64,000 nucleotides of DNA. It comes from an uncultured Oscillospiraceae bacterium. GTDB lineage: Bacteria; Bacillota; Clostridia; Oscillospirales; Oscillospiraceae. Both the position numbers and the translations under genes were made by a program. The notes beneath the pieces are model-generated. The model was not told where the DNA came from, ran no database searches, and was given only the letters and a program-made list of their open reading frames with translations. The stretch covers positions 5,017-69,016 of the forward strand of contig CAJUPU010000014.1 of assembly GCA_910588495.1 (NCBI GenBank), given 5' to 3'. Below are positions 8,759 to 17,390 of this stretch, one piece after another. How positions within the stretch are numbered: the stretch's first letter is position 1; every line of letters begins with the position of its first letter.

Positions 8759-8873
8759 GAAGAGTCCCGTGAACTCTCCCCTGGGTAAGCGGCTTGGCTC
8801 AACTAAGTTTTGGTCATGCTACGCAAAGCGCAGACAGCCGTCACTTGGCCGAGTGGCGGCTGTCCCTTTTTGC
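8759..8873 (+). ncRNA. Candidate small RNA (about 115 nt), antisense to a 28-codon ORF
   Basis: It starts at the predicted start point of the consensus promoter and ends in a strong terminator: GACAGCCGTCAC / GTGGCGGCTGTC with loop TTGGCCGA, then CCCTTTTTG. A 5' hairpin AGAGT / ACTCT follows the start. It does not match 6S, SRP RNA or any riboswitch I know. Its 3' part is complementary to the last third of the mini-ORF on the minus strand, the geometry of antisense antitoxin RNAs such as RatA. Function is inference. Confidence 0.6.
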
Positions 8874-8927
8874 GATCCGAATCGTCACCGTCAAATCGAA
8901 CGGGTGGAATGTGATCGTAATAGGCAC
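8841..8927 (-). CDS. 28-residue mini-ORF, candidate type I toxin
   Basis: A GTG start at 8927 is preceded, eight bases away, by GGGGG within AAGGGGGTG, a good ribosome site. The 28-residue product reads PITITFHPFDLTVTIRI then AKRDSRHSAK: an amphipathic or beta-prone hydrophobic stretch followed by a basic tail ending in RHSAK. The stop lies inside the hairpin that terminates the opposite small RNA. Short hydrophobic peptides with a basic tail and a convergent antisense RNA are the hallmark of type I toxin-antitoxin loci. I have no homologue search to confirm it, and the peptide is too short for a firm call. Confidence 0.45.
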   Translation of the reverse strand: MPITITFHPFDLTVTIRIAKRDSRHSAK

Positions 8928-9168
8928 ACGCTTCACCCCCTTCCGGGTGGTGCAGCCAAGCCGCCTCGTCGCCGCAAGCTCCATATCCCTCGCTTCCGCC
9001 TGACGGCGAAAGCTCGCTCATTTCGCTGCGGCTCCTCTCCCCACAAAGCCAAAAGACGGCTTTGCGGGGACCCTTATCCCAGGTTCCTTCCCACGGAACT
9101 CCTCGCGCTTATTTTACAACATTCGACCCTATAAGTCAAATACAACGTTGCATAAGGAGGCGCACTCG

Positions 9169-11109
9169 ATGCCGAACACCGAAGCGGTCCAATACTATCA
9201 GCAGGCCCTGAGGCAGGGCCAGAAGGAATATAAGAACTGCGTCCACCGGGGGCTCAACCCCAACATCCAGGCCCTGGGCGGGTCCAAGCTCCAGCTCTCC
9301 CAGACCAAGCTGGGGGTGATGGAGGTGCCCATCTATCTGGTGGTGGGGTCCACGGAGGAGTCCCGCTGCAATTCGTTCTCCCCCAGCTTCTTCCCCCTGA
9401 TGGGGACGGACACCGAGTTCGCCATGAAGTGGACCAACCTGTGCGCCGCCCAGCTCAGCGAGGGCATCCACGACGCCGTCAAGTGCTATGAGTACCTGGG
9501 CCGGTTCTATATCCAGGAGGGGAACAAGCGGGTGAGCGTGCTGCGTTCCATGGGCTCGGCCACCATCCAGGCGGACGTGACCCGGCTCATGCCGGAGCGC
9601 AGCGACGACATCACCACCCAGATCTACCTGGAGTTTCTGGAATTCTTCCGGCACAGCCGGTGTTGGGGGGTGCACTTCAGCGAGCTGGGGGGATACGCCA
9701 AGCTCCAGGCGGCGCTGGGCTTCGCCCGGGACGAGGACTGGCCGGAGGAGCTGCAAAAGAAGTTCAAGGCCCGGTACTTCAGCTTCCGGGAGAGCTTCTA
9801 CCGCCTGGGGGGCGGCAGTCTGGGGCTCACCGCCGGGGACGCGCTGCTGCGGTGGCTGGAGTTCCACGACAGCGGGGAGTTCTGGGCCTCCATCGGCGAG
9901 GGGGACTACCGCCGGACGCTGACCGCCATCTGGAAGGAGCTGTGCGTCCACTGCTCCACCCAGCCCATCGCGGTGAGCCTGGCCCCCGCCGCCGACGGCG
10001 AGGAGAAAAAGAGCGTCATGTCCACCCTCCTGGGGACGAAAAAACGGCTGAGGATCGCCTTTTTGTTCCAGGGCACCCCCCAGACCAGCGGCTGGACCGC
10101 CGCCCACGACCGGGGCCGGGAGTACCTGGAGGAGACCCTGGGGGACAGCGTCAGCGTGCGGTGCTACTACGGGGTGTCCCCCCAGGGGGCGGACGCGGTG
10201 ATCGCCGAGGCGCTGGGGGAGGGGGCGGAGCTCATCTTCACCACCTCGGTGAGCCTGATCGACGCCACGCTGCGGGTGGCGGTGAGATACCCCAAGGTGC
10301 GCTTCATGAACTGCTCCATCGACCAGCCCTACGTCAACGTGAAGGCGTACTACTGCCGGGTGTACGAGGGCAAGTTCATCACCGGCGCCATCGCCGGGGC
10401 CATGAGCCAGAGCGGGCGGATCGGCTATGTGGGCAGCTATCCCATCATGGGGGTGCCCGCCAGCATCAACGCCTTTGCCCTGGGGGCGGCGCTGACCAAT
10501 CCGGAGGCCCGGATCGACCTGCGCTGGCACTGCCTGCCGGGGAACTATATGGGCGAGTTCCAGCGCCAGAGCATCCAGATCGTCAGCGACCGGGACTTCA
10601 TCTCCGAGCAGCCCGACGGCGCCCAGGGCCTGGCCCGGCTGGAGGCGGACGGCGAGCTGGTGCGGCTGGCCTCTCCCAGCTGGCACTGGGGGGAGTTCTA
10701 TGTGCGCATGGTCCGGGAGATGCTCCGCGACCCCAAGACCATCCCCCTGGCGGAGGACAGCAGCAAGGCCATCAACTACTGGTGGGGGATGAACAGCGGG
10801 GTCATCGACCTGCACTTCAGCCCCGAGCTGCCCGAGGGGGTGCGCTCCCTGGCGGAGATCCTGCGCCAGGGCATCCGGGCGGGGACCATCCACCCCTTCC
10901 AGCGGCTGATCCGGGACCAGGCGGGCAATGTGGTCAACGACGGCTCCCGGGACCTGAGCATGGAGGAGATCTTGAAGATGGACTGGCTGTGCGACCGCAT
11001 CGATGGCTCCCTGCCCGCCTTCGACGAGCTGTTGAACGTGGCCAGGCCCACGGTGCGGCGGCTGGGGGTGGACCGGGACAAGATCCCGCCGGAGGAGGGG
11101 GACGCGTGA
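9169..11109 (+). CDS. ParB-like domain fused to BMP/PnrA-type ligand-binding domain, cytoplasmic
   Basis: A 646-residue protein. Residues about 40-130 include GRFYIQEGNKRVSVLRSMG, a ParB/sulfiredoxin-type motif. From about 293 a basic-membrane-protein (BMP, PnrA-like) domain begins: RIAFLFQGTPQTSGWTAAHD, GAELIFTTSVSLID, YEGKFITGAIAG and SGRIGYVGSYPIMGVP. BMP proteins normally are exported nucleoside-binding lipoproteins, but this one has no signal peptide or lipobox, so it should act inside the cell, perhaps as a ligand-responsive regulator (inference). The ATG follows AAGGAGG by eight bases. The phosphoesterase GTG start overlaps its stop, so the two are coupled. I could not identify a promoter in 8876-9150. 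Confidence 0.75.
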   Translation: MPNTEAVQYYQQALRQGQKEYKNCVHRGLNPNIQALGGSKLQLSQTKLGVMEVPIYLVVGSTEESRCNSFSPSFFPLMGTDTEFAMKWTNLCAAQLSEGIHDAVKCYEYLGRFYIQEGNKRVSVLRSMGSATIQADVTRLMPERSDDITTQIYLEFLEFFRHSRCWGVHFSELGGYAKLQAALGFARDEDWPEELQKKFKARYFSFRESFYRLGGGSLGLTAGDALLRWLEFHDSGEFWASIGEGDYRRTLTAIWKELCVHCSTQPIAVSLAPAADGEEKKSVMSTLLGTKKRLRIAFLFQGTPQTSGWTAAHDRGREYLEETLGDSVSVRCYYGVSPQGADAVIAEALGEGAELIFTTSVSLIDATLRVAVRYPKVRFMNCSIDQPYVNVKAYYCRVYEGKFITGAIAGAMSQSGRIGYVGSYPIMGVPASINAFALGAALTNPEARIDLRWHCLPGNYMGEFQRQSIQIVSDRDFISEQPDGAQGLARLEADGELVRLASPSWHWGEFYVRMVREMLRDPKTIPLAEDSSKAINYWWGMNSGVIDLHFSPELPEGVRSLAEILRQGIRAGTIHPFQRLIRDQAGNVVNDGSRDLSMEEILKMDWLCDRIDGSLPAFDELLNVARPTVRRLGVDRDKIPPEEGDA

Positions 11110-11762
11110 AGCTGCTGGTGATCTCCGACGCCCCGGACCCGGGGCTGTGGGACTATTTCTCCAAAGACAAGCTCCAGGGGGCGGACGCCATCATCTCCTG
11201 TGGGGATCTGCCCGCCTCCTACCTCTCCTTCCTGGTGACCATGGCCAACCGGCCGTTGTTCTACGTCCACGGCAATCACGACACCAAATACGAGCACCAG
11301 CCCCCCGAGGGCTGCGACTGCATCGACGGCCAGGTGGTGGATTTCAAGGGCTACCGCATCCTGGGGCTGGGGGGGTGCATGAAGTACAACAGCAGCGTCC
11401 ACCAGTACACCGAGCGCCAGATGGAGCGGCGCATCGCCAAGATGGGCCGCTCCCTGAACAGGGGCGGGGTGGACATCCTGGTGACCCACGCCCCCGCCGA
11501 GGGGATGGGCGACCTGGAGGACGGCTGCCACCAGGGCTTCGCCTGTTTCAAGGACCTGATGGACCGATTCAAGCCCCAATACCACCTCCACGGCCATGTC
11601 CACCTGCAATACGTGCCCACCTGGCCCCGGGTGCGGGAGTACGGGGCCACCACGGTGGTCAATGCCTCGGGCAAATATTTTATCGAGCTGCCGGACAAGC
11701 CTGAGCAGGAATGGGCCCGCCCCCGGGGCGGTCTGCGGGGGTGGCTGGACGGCAGGCGCTGA
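11106..11762 (+). CDS. Calcineurin-like metallophosphoesterase with altered first motif
   Basis: A 218-residue phosphoesterase starting with GTG, overlapping the previous stop. The family motifs are GDLP (33-36), GNHD (56-59), the metal-binding His in VTHAP (His128) and GHVH (163-166). The first motif should be DxH; here it is ISDAPDP, keeping Asp8 but with Pro10 instead of His. This probably changes one metal site. Substrate unknown; nucleotide phosphodiesters fit the coupled nucleoside-binding-like neighbour and the NUDIX gene that follows (inference). The C terminus is an Arg/Gly-rich tail. Confidence 0.82.
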   Translation: MKLLVISDAPDPGLWDYFSKDKLQGADAIISCGDLPASYLSFLVTMANRPLFYVHGNHDTKYEHQPPEGCDCIDGQVVDFKGYRILGLGGCMKYNSSVHQYTERQMERRIAKMGRSLNRGGVDILVTHAPAEGMGDLEDGCHQGFACFKDLMDRFKPQYHLHGHVHLQYVPTWPRVREYGATTVVNASGKYFIELPDKPEQEWARPRGGLRGWLDGRR

Positions 11763-11778
11763 GGAAGGGGAATGGCGG

Positions 11779-12402
11779 ATGGAACGAGACCAGCGGTGGC
11801 TGAAGTGGGCCGTCGAACTGCAAAGCCTGGCCCAGGCGGGGCTGACCTATGGGCGGGACGCCTATGACCGGGCGCGCTATGAGCGTATCCGGGAGATCTC
11901 GGCGGAGATCTTGTCCCATATGTCGGATCTGCCCGTGGGAACGGTGCGGGACCTTTTCTGCAGCGAGACCGGATACCAGACACCGAAGATCGACACCCGC
12001 GCGGCGATCTTCCAGGATGGGAAGATCCTTTTGGTCCAGGAGAACGACAAACGCTGGTCCCTGCCCGGCGGCTGGTGCGACGTGGACATATCGGTGGGTG
12101 AGAATACGGTGAAGGAGGTGCGGGAGGAGTCGGGGCTGGAGGCGGCGGCAGAGCTGGTGATCGCCATCCAGGACCGGGCAAAGCACAACCTTCCCCCATA
12201 TGCCTATGGCGTGTGCAAAATATTCGTCCTGTGCTCGGTGACAGGCGGGCAGTTCCAGGAGAACATCGAAACGATAGGATATGGATATTTTGCGGAGAAC
12301 GATCTTCCGGAGCTGGCGGAGGAAAAGAACAACGGGGAACAGCTCCGGATGTGCTTCCAGGCCTATCGCGCGGGAGAGGCATGGAGGACGCTTTTAGATT
12401 GA
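11779..12402 (+). CDS. NUDIX hydrolase with N-terminal helical domain
   Basis: A 207-residue hydrolase of nucleoside diphosphate derivatives. Residues 1-65 form the helical leader found in the NUDIX group with an N-terminal domain (often ADP-ribose or sugar-nucleotide pyrophosphatases). The NUDIX box spans residues about 97-120: PGGWCDVDISVGEN then EVREESGL; Glu116 and Glu117 are the metal ligands, and an Asp replaces the first Glu of the consensus, as is usual in this subgroup. It begins 16 bases after the phosphoesterase stop, with GGAAGGGGAATGG upstream, so it is likely the third gene of the unit. An ATG at 11772 is out of frame. Confidence 0.85.
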   Translation: MERDQRWLKWAVELQSLAQAGLTYGRDAYDRARYERIREISAEILSHMSDLPVGTVRDLFCSETGYQTPKIDTRAAIFQDGKILLVQENDKRWSLPGGWCDVDISVGENTVKEVREESGLEAAAELVIAIQDRAKHNLPPYAYGVCKIFVLCSVTGGQFQENIETIGYGYFAENDLPELAEEKNNGEQLRMCFQAYRAGEAWRTLLD

Positions 12403-12434
12403 CCCTGCCCCGCGATCGTTCGGGCAACTTATAA

Positions 12435-12469
12435 AGAGCCCCCGCAGGCCATTAGCCTGCGGGGGCTCT
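12435..12469 (-). terminator. Terminator of the amino-acid symporter gene
   Basis: Perfect 15-bp stem AGAGCCCCCGCAGGC / GCCTGCGGGGGCTCT. Read on the minus strand it is followed by TTTAT, so it mainly ends the gene at 12488; it also stands behind the convergent NUDIX gene. Confidence 0.85.
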
Positions 12470-12487
12470 GCCATGTATCCGAAGTAT

Positions 12488-14074
12488 CTACTGCTCCCCG
12501 GCCTTCACCGCCGCGGCGGCCTCCGCCTGGATGTCCGGGAAATTGGACAGCATGGGCTCGATATCTTTCCCCCGGAGCCTGCGGTCCACGTAGTTCTTGG
12601 TGACGGCGATCACCACCGGGGACAGGGCCAGCACGCCCACCAGGTTGGGGAGCATCATCATGCCGTTGAGGGTGTCGGCGATCTCCCAGGCCAGGTTCTC
12701 CCCCATCACCGCGCCGCCGAAGGTGGCCAGCACGAAGGCCGCCTGATACACCCGCGCGATCTTCTCCCCGAACAAAAACTCACAGGCTTTGCCGCCGTAG
12801 TGGCTCCACCCCAGGCAGGTGGAAAAGGCGAAGAGCATGACGGAGACAGCCACGAAGGCCGCCCCGGCGAAGCCGAAGTGGATGGAGAACACGGTGCTCA
12901 CCAGGTTGGCCTTGGTGAGGACGGTGCCGGCGTGCTCGGCGGCGGTGACGCCGCTCTCCAGGTCCACCAGCCCCGAGGACAGCACGGAGAAGGCGGTGAG
13001 GGTGCACACGACGATGGTGTCGGCGAACACCTCGAAGATGCCCCACATGCCCTGGCGGGCGGGCTCCTTCACGTTGGAGCTGGAGTTGGCCATGACGGAG
13101 GAGCCCAGGCCCGCCTCGTTGGAGAACACCCCCCGCTTCATGCCCTGCTCGATGGCCAGCTTCATCACGGAGCCGGCCGCGCCGCCGGCGGCGGCCTCCA
13201 AGGAGAAGGCGCTGGAGAAAATGGCGGCAAACACCGGGCCCACCATGGAGATGTTGAGGCAGAAGATGGCCGCGGAGCCGATGATATACAAGATCACCAT
13301 GAAGGGGACGATCTTCTCGGTGACGGAAGCGATCCGCTTCAGCCCCCCCAGGATCACCAGCCCTGCCAGGAACACGATGGCGACGCCGGTGGCCCAGGTG
13401 GGCACGCCGAACACGTCCTTCATGTTGCCGGAGATGGAGTTGATCTGGGTCATGTTGCCGATGCCGAAGGAGGCCAGGAAGCAGAACAGGGAGAACAGCA
13501 CCGCCAGCGCCGTGCCCACGGCCCGGCAGCCCTTTTTGGCTCCCAGGCCGTCCCGGAGGTAGTACATGGCCCCGCCGGACCACTCCCCGGCGGAGTTCTT
13601 CCGGCGGTAGAAGATGCCCAGTACGTTCTCCGCGTAGCTGGTCATCATGCCGAAGAAGGCGATCAGCCACATCCAGAACACGGCCCCGGGGCCGCCCACC
13701 ATGATGGCCCCGGCCACGCCCACGATGTTGCCGGTGCCCACGGTGGCGGCCAGGGCGGTGCACAGGGCCTGGAACTGGGAGATGGACTTGTCCTGGGTGT
13801 GGCCGGACACGTCCTTGCGCAGCACGGCCCCGATGGTCTCCCGGATCCAGTGGCCGAAGTGGCTGACCTGGAAGAACCTGGCCCGGCAGGTCATGAACAC
13901 GCCCACGAAAGCCAGCAGGATCAGCGCGGGCCAGCCCCAGACGATGTTGTTCAGGAAGCTGTTGACCTCCCCCACCACCTCCAGCGCCCGCTCCATGGGG
14001 CCGGGGCCGAGGTCGGGCCGGGGGGCGGGCTGGGCGGCCCCGGCGATGGACAGCGCACGGAAGAATTCAGACAT
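12488..14074 (-). CDS. Sodium:alanine (AGCS family) symporter
   Basis: A 528-residue inner-membrane carrier importing alanine or glycine with Na+. About ten to eleven hydrophobic helices are visible. The AGCS hallmark lies near residue 115: SISQFQALCTALAATVGTGN followed by IVGVAGAI, and GPGAVFWMWLIAFFGM; GVFSNEAGLGSS is the second conserved family motif. The chosen ATG at 14074 (MSEFF) is preceded by GAGGGGAACCT; an ATG 20 codons upstream has no ribosome site. It has its own promoter at 14106-14134. Confidence 0.92.
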   Translation of the reverse strand: MSEFFRALSIAGAAQPAPRPDLGPGPMERALEVVGEVNSFLNNIVWGWPALILLAFVGVFMTCRARFFQVSHFGHWIRETIGAVLRKDVSGHTQDKSISQFQALCTALAATVGTGNIVGVAGAIMVGGPGAVFWMWLIAFFGMMTSYAENVLGIFYRRKNSAGEWSGGAMYYLRDGLGAKKGCRAVGTALAVLFSLFCFLASFGIGNMTQINSISGNMKDVFGVPTWATGVAIVFLAGLVILGGLKRIASVTEKIVPFMVILYIIGSAAIFCLNISMVGPVFAAIFSSAFSLEAAAGGAAGSVMKLAIEQGMKRGVFSNEAGLGSSVMANSSSNVKEPARQGMWGIFEVFADTIVVCTLTAFSVLSSGLVDLESGVTAAEHAGTVLTKANLVSTVFSIHFGFAGAAFVAVSVMLFAFSTCLGWSHYGGKACEFLFGEKIARVYQAAFVLATFGGAVMGENLAWEIADTLNGMMMLPNLVGVLALSPVVIAVTKNYVDRRLRGKDIEPMLSNFPDIQAEAAAAVKAGEQ

Positions 14075-14105
14075 AGGTTCCCCTCTTTTCTCGTTTCTCC
14101 CCAGC

Positions 14106-14134
14106 AGTATATAATAACACGGCGCAAAACGCAA
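14106..14134 (-). promoter_or_regulatory. Promoter of the AGCS symporter
   Basis: On the minus strand TTGCGT (14129-14134), 17 bp, TATACT (14106-14111), about 30 bases before the start ATG. Confidence 0.6.
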
Positions 14135-14169
14135 GGAAAATGTGGGGAGGGCGGGACATTGGGGACTTT

Positions 14170-15600
14170 TTATGGGGCCAGGAGCTCCCGCAGCGCCGCG
14201 TTCACCGCCTGGGGGTCGGCCCGGCCCTTCAGCTCTCTCATGACCTGGCCCACCAGGAAGCCGAGGGCCTTCTCCTTGCCGCCCCTATAGTCCGCCGCGG
14301 ACCGGGGGTTGGCCGCCAGCGCCCGGGCGCACGCCTCCCGCACCAGGCCGTCGTCGCCGATCTGCTCCAGGCCGTGCTCCGCCACATAGCCGTCCACGTC
14401 GCCGTCGGTGTCGAACACGGCCTCGAACACCTTGACGGCGGTGTTGCGGTTGAGCTTCCCCGCCCCCACCAGGGCGATCAGCCGGGCCAGGGTGGGGGCG
14501 GTGAGGGGCATATCCCGGGGCTCCATGCCGCGCTGGGACAGGGCCCCCAGCACCTCCCCCATGATCCAGTTGGCCCCCTGCTTGGGGGGCGCGCCCAGGG
14601 CCGTCACCTCCTCGAACAGCGCCGCCAGCGCCCGGTCCGAGGTGATCGTCTCGCAGTCGCAGCGAGGCAGTCCGTAGTCCGCCTGATACCGCGCCCGCTT
14701 CTCCTCCCCCAGCTCGGGCCGGGCGGCGCGCAGGGCGTCCAGATAGTCCTCAGACAGCTGGATGGGCGGCAGGTCCGGCTCGGGGAAGTAGCGGTAGTCC
14801 TGGGCGTCCTCCTTGGAGCGCATGGCATAGGAGGCGTCCTTGTTCTCGTCCCAGCGGCGGGTCTCCTGGATCACCCGCCCGCCCTCCTCGATCAGCTCGA
14901 TCTGCCGTCGGGCCTCATACCGGATGGCCCGGGCGATAGCCTTGAAAGAGTTCAGGTTCTTCATCTCCGTCCGGGTGCCCAGCCGCCCGCTGCCCAGGGG
15001 CCGCACGGACAGGTTCACGTCGCACCGCAAAGACCCCTCCTGCATCTTGCAGTCGGACACCCCCAGGTACACCAGCGTCTCCTTCAGCTTCTCCAGGTAA
15101 GCGATGACTTCCTCCGCCGTGCGGAAGTCCGGCCGGGTGACGATCTCGATCAGGGGCACCCCGCAGCGGTTGTAGTCCGCCCGGGTCTGGCCCAGCCAGG
15201 GGTCGTGGACCAGCTTGCCCGCGTCCTCCTCCATGTGCAGCTCGTGGATATGGATGGTCTTGTCCCCCGCGCCGGTGCGTATGTCCACCGCGCCGTCCCG
15301 GGCGATGGGGAGATAGAGCTGGGAGATCTGGTACGCCTTGGGCAGGTCGGGGTAGAAGTAGTTCTTCCGGTCGAACCTGCTGTGCCGGGCGATCTGGCAG
15401 TTCAGGGCCAGAGCGGCCTTGACGGCGAACTCCAGCACCCTGCGGTTCAGCACGGGCAGGGTCCCGGGCATCCCGGTGCACACCGGGCAGCAGTGGGTGT
15501 TGGGCGCGCCGCCGAAGGCGGTGGTGCAGGAGCAGAATATCTTGGTCTTGGTGGCCAGCTCCACGTGGGTCTCCAGGCCGATCACGGTCTCCCAGGTCAT
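14170..15600 (-). CDS. gatB: Asp/Glu-tRNA amidotransferase subunit B
   Basis: A 476-residue kinase/transamidase subunit. It phosphorylates Asp-tRNA(Asn) or Glu-tRNA(Gln) and passes ammonia from GatA to make the amide. Diagnostic segments: VIGLETHVEL at the N terminus, FCSCTTAFGGAPNTHCCPVC with the zinc-type cysteines, GMPGTLPVLN, RFDRKNYFYPDLPKAYQISQ, and NRCGVPLIEIVT. The C-terminal YqeY-like helical tail is present. The ATG overlaps the gatA stop by four bases. Last gene of the aspS-gatCAB operon. Confidence 0.97.
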   Translation of the reverse strand: MTWETVIGLETHVELATKTKIFCSCTTAFGGAPNTHCCPVCTGMPGTLPVLNRRVLEFAVKAALALNCQIARHSRFDRKNYFYPDLPKAYQISQLYLPIARDGAVDIRTGAGDKTIHIHELHMEEDAGKLVHDPWLGQTRADYNRCGVPLIEIVTRPDFRTAEEVIAYLEKLKETLVYLGVSDCKMQEGSLRCDVNLSVRPLGSGRLGTRTEMKNLNSFKAIARAIRYEARRQIELIEEGGRVIQETRRWDENKDASYAMRSKEDAQDYRYFPEPDLPPIQLSEDYLDALRAARPELGEEKRARYQADYGLPRCDCETITSDRALAALFEEVTALGAPPKQGANWIMGEVLGALSQRGMEPRDMPLTAPTLARLIALVGAGKLNRNTAVKVFEAVFDTDGDVDGYVAEHGLEQIGDDGLVREACARALAANPRSAADYRGGKEKALGFLVGQVMRELKGRADPQAVNAALRELLAP

Positions 15601-17063
15601 GCCGGGTCCCCTCCTTTTGGTGCGCGTCTGTGATGGTCCGTATCCAGCTGGAAGGCGTGGGCGGCGTTGAGCAGCCGCCCCTCCCCGAAATGGGGCGCGA
15701 TGAGCTGGGCCCCGATGGGCAGGCCCCGGCAGTCGAAGCCGCAGGGCATGGACAGCCCCGGCAGTCCCGCCAGGTTGACGGACACGGTGTAGATATCGCT
15801 CAGGTACATCCTCAGCGGGTCGCCCAGGCTGTCCCCCAGCCTGGGGGCGGCGGCGGGTGCGGCGGGGGTGAGGAGCAGGTCGCACCGCCGGAACGCCTGG
15901 TCGAAGGCGCTCTTAATCATCGCTTTCACCTGGAGGGCCTTTTTGTAATAGGCGTCGTAGTAGCCGGAGAACAGCACGAAGGCGCCCAGCAGGATCCGCC
16001 GTTTCACCTCCGCCCCGAAGCCCTGGGTCCGGGTCTTGCGGTAGAGGTCCTCCAGCCCGCCGTACTCCTGGGCCCGCCAGCCGTACTTCACCCCGTCGAA
16101 CCGGGACAGGTTGGAGGACGCCTCGGCGGCGGCGATGATGTAGTAGGCGGGGACGGCGTATTCCAGCACCGGGAAGGACAGCTCCACCACCTCCGCCCCC
16201 CGGTCCTTCAGCACCTGGGCGGCGCCCAGCACGGCGTCGCGGACCTCTCCGTCCAGCCCCGCCCCGAAGCACTCCCCCGGCAGGCCGATCTTCACCCCCC
16301 GGATATCGCCGGTGAGCCCTTCCAGCAGCCGTCCATAGTCCCCGTCCAGGCTGGTGGCGTCCCTGGGGTCCCGGGCCATGACCGCGTCCAGCACGGCGGC
16401 GCAGTCCGCCGCGTCCCTGCACAGCGGGCCGATCTGGTCCAGCGACGAGGCGTAGGCGATCAGCCCATACCGGCTCACCGTGCCGTAGGTGGGCTTGATC
16501 CCGGTGACGCCGCAGTGGGCGGCGGGCTGGCGGATCGACCCGCCGGTGTCCGACCCGATGGCGTACCAGCCCATGCCCGCCGCCACCGCCGCAGCCCCGC
16601 CGCCGGAGGACCCCCCCGGGACCCTCTCCAGGTCCCAGGGGCTGCGCACCGGGCCGTAGAAGGAGGTCTCGGAGGTGGAGCCCATGGCGAACTCGTCCAT
16701 GTTCAGCTTGCCCAGGGACACCGCCCCCGCCTCCCGCAGCCTGTCCACCACCGTGGCGTCATAGGGGGGCGCGAAGTCCCCCAGGATCTTGGACGCGCAG
16801 GAGGTCTTGACCCCTCGGGTGCAGATGTTGTCCTTGAGGGCCATGGGCACGCCGTAGAGGGGGCTCCGGGCGGTCCCCGCCCCGGCCTGGAGGGCCTGCG
16901 CCCGGTCCAGGGTCCGTTCCCCCGTCACGGTGATGTAGGCGTTCAGCGCCCCGTTCCGGGCGGCGATGGCGGCCAGCGCCGCCTCGGCGGCCTCCCGGAC
17001 GGAGACCTCCCCCCGTTTGATGGCCCCGCCCAGCTCCAGGGCGGTCAGTTTGGTCAGCTCCAT
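15597..17063 (-). CDS. gatA: Asp/Glu-tRNA amidotransferase subunit A
   Basis: A 488-residue amidase subunit that releases ammonia from glutamine. The amidase signature is complete: GVPMALKDNICTRG carries the catalytic Lys, and GGSSGGGAAAVAAG with GSDTGGSIRQPAAHCG carries the cis-Ser and nucleophile Ser. GVTGIKPTYG follows as expected. The ATG is preceded by GAGGAGGTGGGACG. It lies 12 bases after gatC and overlaps gatB, the standard gatCAB order. Confidence 0.97.
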   Translation of the reverse strand: MELTKLTALELGGAIKRGEVSVREAAEAALAAIAARNGALNAYITVTGERTLDRAQALQAGAGTARSPLYGVPMALKDNICTRGVKTSCASKILGDFAPPYDATVVDRLREAGAVSLGKLNMDEFAMGSTSETSFYGPVRSPWDLERVPGGSSGGGAAAVAAGMGWYAIGSDTGGSIRQPAAHCGVTGIKPTYGTVSRYGLIAYASSLDQIGPLCRDAADCAAVLDAVMARDPRDATSLDGDYGRLLEGLTGDIRGVKIGLPGECFGAGLDGEVRDAVLGAAQVLKDRGAEVVELSFPVLEYAVPAYYIIAAAEASSNLSRFDGVKYGWRAQEYGGLEDLYRKTRTQGFGAEVKRRILLGAFVLFSGYYDAYYKKALQVKAMIKSAFDQAFRRCDLLLTPAAPAAAPRLGDSLGDPLRMYLSDIYTVSVNLAGLPGLSMPCGFDCRGLPIGAQLIAPHFGEGRLLNAAHAFQLDTDHHRRAPKGGDPA

Positions 17064-17075
17064 CGTCCCACCTCC

Positions 17076-17363
17076 TCACTCCACCGCTCTGGGCGCCAAA
17101 AACGCCTCCTGGTCCCCGCCGGGCGAGCCGGCCAGCAGCTCCTCCCGGTGCTGGGAGGGGGCCGCCTCGTCCTCCCGCAGCACGTTTTTCACCGGGAACA
17201 CGTGGCTCATGGGCTCCACGCCCTGGGTGTCCAGCCGGTCCAGCACGTCCATATAGGCCACGATCCGCTCCAGCTCCTCGGTCATGGCCCGCTTCTCCCC
17301 GGGCTGAAGCTCCAGCCGGGACAGATGCGCGATATAGTCCACCATGTCGGTGTCGATCTTCAT
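17076..17363 (-). CDS. gatC: Asp/Glu-tRNA amidotransferase subunit C
   Basis: A 95-residue stabilising subunit that wraps GatA. The N-terminal VDYIAHLSRLEL and the helix with EELERIVAYMDVLDRLDT are diagnostic, and the C-terminal VLREDEAAPS is a family feature. The chosen ATG at 17363 has GGAGAG upstream; the ATG six codons earlier has none. Placed between aspS and gatA. Confidence 0.93.
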   Translation of the reverse strand: MKIDTDMVDYIAHLSRLELQPGEKRAMTEELERIVAYMDVLDRLDTQGVEPMSHVFPVKNVLREDEAAPSQHREELLAGSPGGDQEAFLAPRAVE

Positions 17364-17390
17364 AACGCTCTCTCCTTCCAAAAAAGTGGG

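Noticed and set aside
8803..9021. 72-codon minus-strand ORF overlapping the sRNA locus
   Set aside because: The ribosome site fits the overlapping 28-codon ORF better, and the 72-codon product has no plausible composition; it could still be a leader.
9000..9060. Possible further copy of repeat family 2 (GAGCCGCAGCG with GAGCGAGC on minus)
   Set aside because: The match is short and lacks both conserved ends.
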